From: Myxococcota bacterium
Lineage (GTDB): Bacteria; Myxococcota_A; UBA9160; PR03
DNA: 7,201 nt
Direction of reading: 5' to 3'
Assembly (NCBI GenBank): GCA_025453505.1
Contig: JALOQG010000314.1
Coordinates: forward strand, 1 to 7,201
Shown here: piece by piece, positions 5,948 to 7,201 of the stretch
How the letters are laid out: each line of letters starts with the position of its first letter
Numbering within the stretch: the first letter of the stretch is position 1
The notes under the pieces: generated by a model
What the model saw: the letters and a program-made list of their open reading frames with translations, nothing else
The model's database searches: none
What the model was told of the DNA's origin: nothing
Translations under genes and position numbers: made by a program

Positions 5948-7099
5948 TCAGTCCGCGGTCGTGAAGCGGTTCAGCGACTGGAAGCGGTCGGCATGCCAGT
6001 CGGCGTCGCCGAAGAGGGCCTGCAGCACGCGCAGGCGCTTGAAGAAGAGGCCCTCGTCCTGCTCGTCGGTCACGCCGATGCCGCCGAAGAGCTGGATCGC
6101 GTTCGCCTGTACGAACCACCCGCCGCGCGTCAGCTGGAGCTTGGCGGCCGAGATCTCGGCCTTGCGCTCCTCGTCGTCGTCCGTGTCCGCCTGGATCGCG
6201 GCGAGGTACATCGACGACTTGCAGAGCTCCGTCTCGGCGTACATGTCCGACGCCTTGTGCTGGAGCGCCTGGAACGAGCCGATCGGCACGCCGAACTGCA
6301 CGCGCTGCTTGAGGTACGCGACGGTGCGCTCGAAGAGTTCCTGCACCGCACCCTGACCTTCGGCGCACGCCGCGGCGGCGCCGCGATCGATCGCCCACTC
6401 GAGGTGCGGCAGCGCGCCGCCTTCGGGACCGAGCAGGCGATCGGCGCCGACCTCCGCGCCGCGCAGTCGCACGAGCGCCGTGCGCTGGCCGTCCATGCCC
6501 GGCACCCGAACGCGCTCGACACCCTTGGCGTTGCCGTCGACGACGAAGAGCGAGAGGCCCTGCGCGTCGCGCGGACCGCCCGCGCTGCGCGCGACGACCA
6601 CGATCTGGTCGGCCGCGTGACCGTTCAGCACCCAGGTCTTGTGGCCGTCGAGGACGAAGCCCGCGCCGCTCCTCTTTGCCGTCGTGCGGCAGTCGGCGAG
6701 GTCGTAGCGGCTCTGGCGCTCGGCGTACGCGAGAGCGAGCGACGTGCGGCCCTCGATCATCGGCAGCAGGAACGCCTCGCGCTGCGCCTCCGTGCCGAGT
6801 CGCGACAGGAGGCCGCCGGCGAGCACCACCGACGGGATCAGCGGCTCGGGCACCAGGCCGCGGCCGAGCTGCTCGAGGATCAGCGCGAGATCGACGAAGC
6901 GGCCGCCGAAGCCGCCGTGCTCCTCGGGGAACGGAACGCCGAGCCAGCCCATCTCGCCCATCTGGGCCCAGGTGGACGGATCCCAGCCGCGCTCGCTCTC
7001 GCGCAGCTTGCGGAAGCGCTCCACGGGCGAATCGTTCTTGACGAACTTCGCGACCGAGTCGACGAGGATCTGCTGTTCTTCCGTGAGATCGAAGTTCAT
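5948..7099 (-). CDS. Acyl-CoA dehydrogenase, PimD-like small subunit
   Basis: A 383-residue protein of full acyl-CoA dehydrogenase length, an FAD enzyme oxidising acyl-CoA to 2-enoyl-CoA. The N-terminal helical domain begins MNFDLTEEQQILVDSV. The middle beta domain carries YAERQSRYDLAD (125-136) in place of the usual T-E-P-x-A-G-S-D, as I recall for the small subunit of pimeloyl-CoA dehydrogenase. The C-terminal domain has RVQFGVPIGSFQALQHKASDM (266-286, Arg266 and the FAD-contact Phe-Gln) and QLFGGIGVT (336-344). At the usual C-terminal catalytic Glu the sequence is ALFGDADWH, with no Glu there. By my alignment the alternative site (near residue 240) is Gly. This suggests a non-catalytic partner that needs the dehydrogenase encoded just upstream (stop 12 nt before this start). 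The start is supported by AGGAG nine nt upstream. The natural substrate (dicarboxylic, branched or steroid-derived acyl-CoA) cannot be read from sequence. Confidence 0.9.
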   Translation of the reverse strand: MNFDLTEEQQILVDSVAKFVKNDSPVERFRKLRESERGWDPSTWAQMGEMGWLGVPFPEEHGGFGGRFVDLALILEQLGRGLVPEPLIPSVVLAGGLLSRLGTEAQREAFLLPMIEGRTSLALAYAERQSRYDLADCRTTAKRSGAGFVLDGHKTWVLNGHAADQIVVVARSAGGPRDAQGLSLFVVDGNAKGVERVRVPGMDGQRTALVRLRGAEVGADRLLGPEGGALPHLEWAIDRGAAAACAEGQGAVQELFERTVAYLKQRVQFGVPIGSFQALQHKASDMYAETELCKSSMYLAAIQADTDDDEERKAEISAAKLQLTRGGWFVQANAIQLFGGIGVTDEQDEGLFFKRLRVLQALFGDADWHADRFQSLNRFTTAD

Positions 7100-7108
7100 G
7101 GGATCTCT

Positions 7109-7113
7109 CTCCT
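7109..7113 (-). promoter_or_regulatory. Ribosome binding site overlapping the upstream stop codon
   Basis: AGGAG (7113-7109, minus strand) uses the last two bases of the TAG stop of the preceding dehydrogenase gene and lies nine nt before the ATG at 7099. This arrangement is typical of translationally coupled operon genes and supports co-production of the two subunits. Confidence 0.7.
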
Positions 7114-7201
7114 AGACCGTGGGCAGCCGCAGGATCTGCTTGGCGATGATGTTGCGCTGGATCTCGTTCGATCCGCCGTAGATGGTCGCGGCGCGCAGAT
7201 A
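7112..7201 (-). CDS. Partial acyl-CoA dehydrogenase, PimC-like large subunit (last 29 residues)
   Basis: Only the C-terminus is in the window. The motif IYGGSNEIQRNIIAKQILRLP is the standard end of bacterial acyl-CoA dehydrogenases, where the GG-S/T-x-E-I-Q-R turn contacts FAD across the dimer. Residue 9 of the fragment, at the position of the medium-chain enzyme's catalytic Glu (IYEGT), is Gly, so the base must be elsewhere, probably at the long-chain/isovaleryl position outside the window. It is the first gene of the operon with the small subunit at 5948-7099, separated by 12 nt. The pairing of a large and a small dehydrogenase fits the heteromeric PimC/PimD or FadE26/FadE27 kind of complex. 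Confidence 0.85.
   Translation of the reverse strand, partial: YLRAATIYGGSNEIQRNIIAKQILRLPTV

Overview
The window is GC-rich (roughly 70% by eye, with strong G/C preference at third codon positions). Its genes are those of a Gram-negative, fatty-acid-degrading bacterium: an RND-type exporter resembling the hopanoid transporter HpnN, a paired acyl-CoA dehydrogenase operon, and the start of a putative phosphatidylglycerol lysyltransferase-type protein. This would fit an uncultivated deltaproteobacterial-type lineage (Myxococcota, Binatota or similar). That is inference from gene content and composition; there is no rRNA or other marker here.

Layout. Positions 1-228 (minus) hold the first 76 codons of a DUF2156/MprF-C-terminal-like protein. 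It is divergent from a large plus-strand MMPL/RND transporter (403-3036, HpnN-like) across a 174-nt spacer that contains a (CG)8 tract and a G7 run. Between the transporter stop and a convergent 80-codon orphan gene (3519-3761, minus) lies a 482-nt gap. Most of that gap is a large imperfect inverted repeat, with arms of about 178 nt at 3069-3246 and 3306-3482. Divergent from the orphan, a class-C beta-lactamase-like serine hydrolase (3832-4919, plus) is frameshifted. The break sits exactly at a 10-nt sequence that probably marks a slipped-repeat deletion of about 50-60 nt. Its stop codon overlaps the start (ATGA) of a 341-residue protein with a ferritin-like diiron signature (4916-5941, plus). 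Only 6 nt further on comes the 3' end of a convergent operon on the minus strand: a PimD-like acyl-CoA dehydrogenase small subunit (5948-7099) preceded by the last 29 codons of a second acyl-CoA dehydrogenase (7112-7201).

How the genes may work together. The left part is envelope/lipid themed (lipid exporter plus a possible phospholipid-modifying enzyme). The right part is acyl-CoA oxidation by a probable two-subunit dehydrogenase. The serine hydrolase and ferritin-like pair form a separate two-gene unit, now apparently broken in its first gene. The least explained material is the long inverted repeat between the convergent genes and the ferritin-like protein of unknown reaction. I found no classical defence system, CRISPR array, transposase, tRNA or rRNA.
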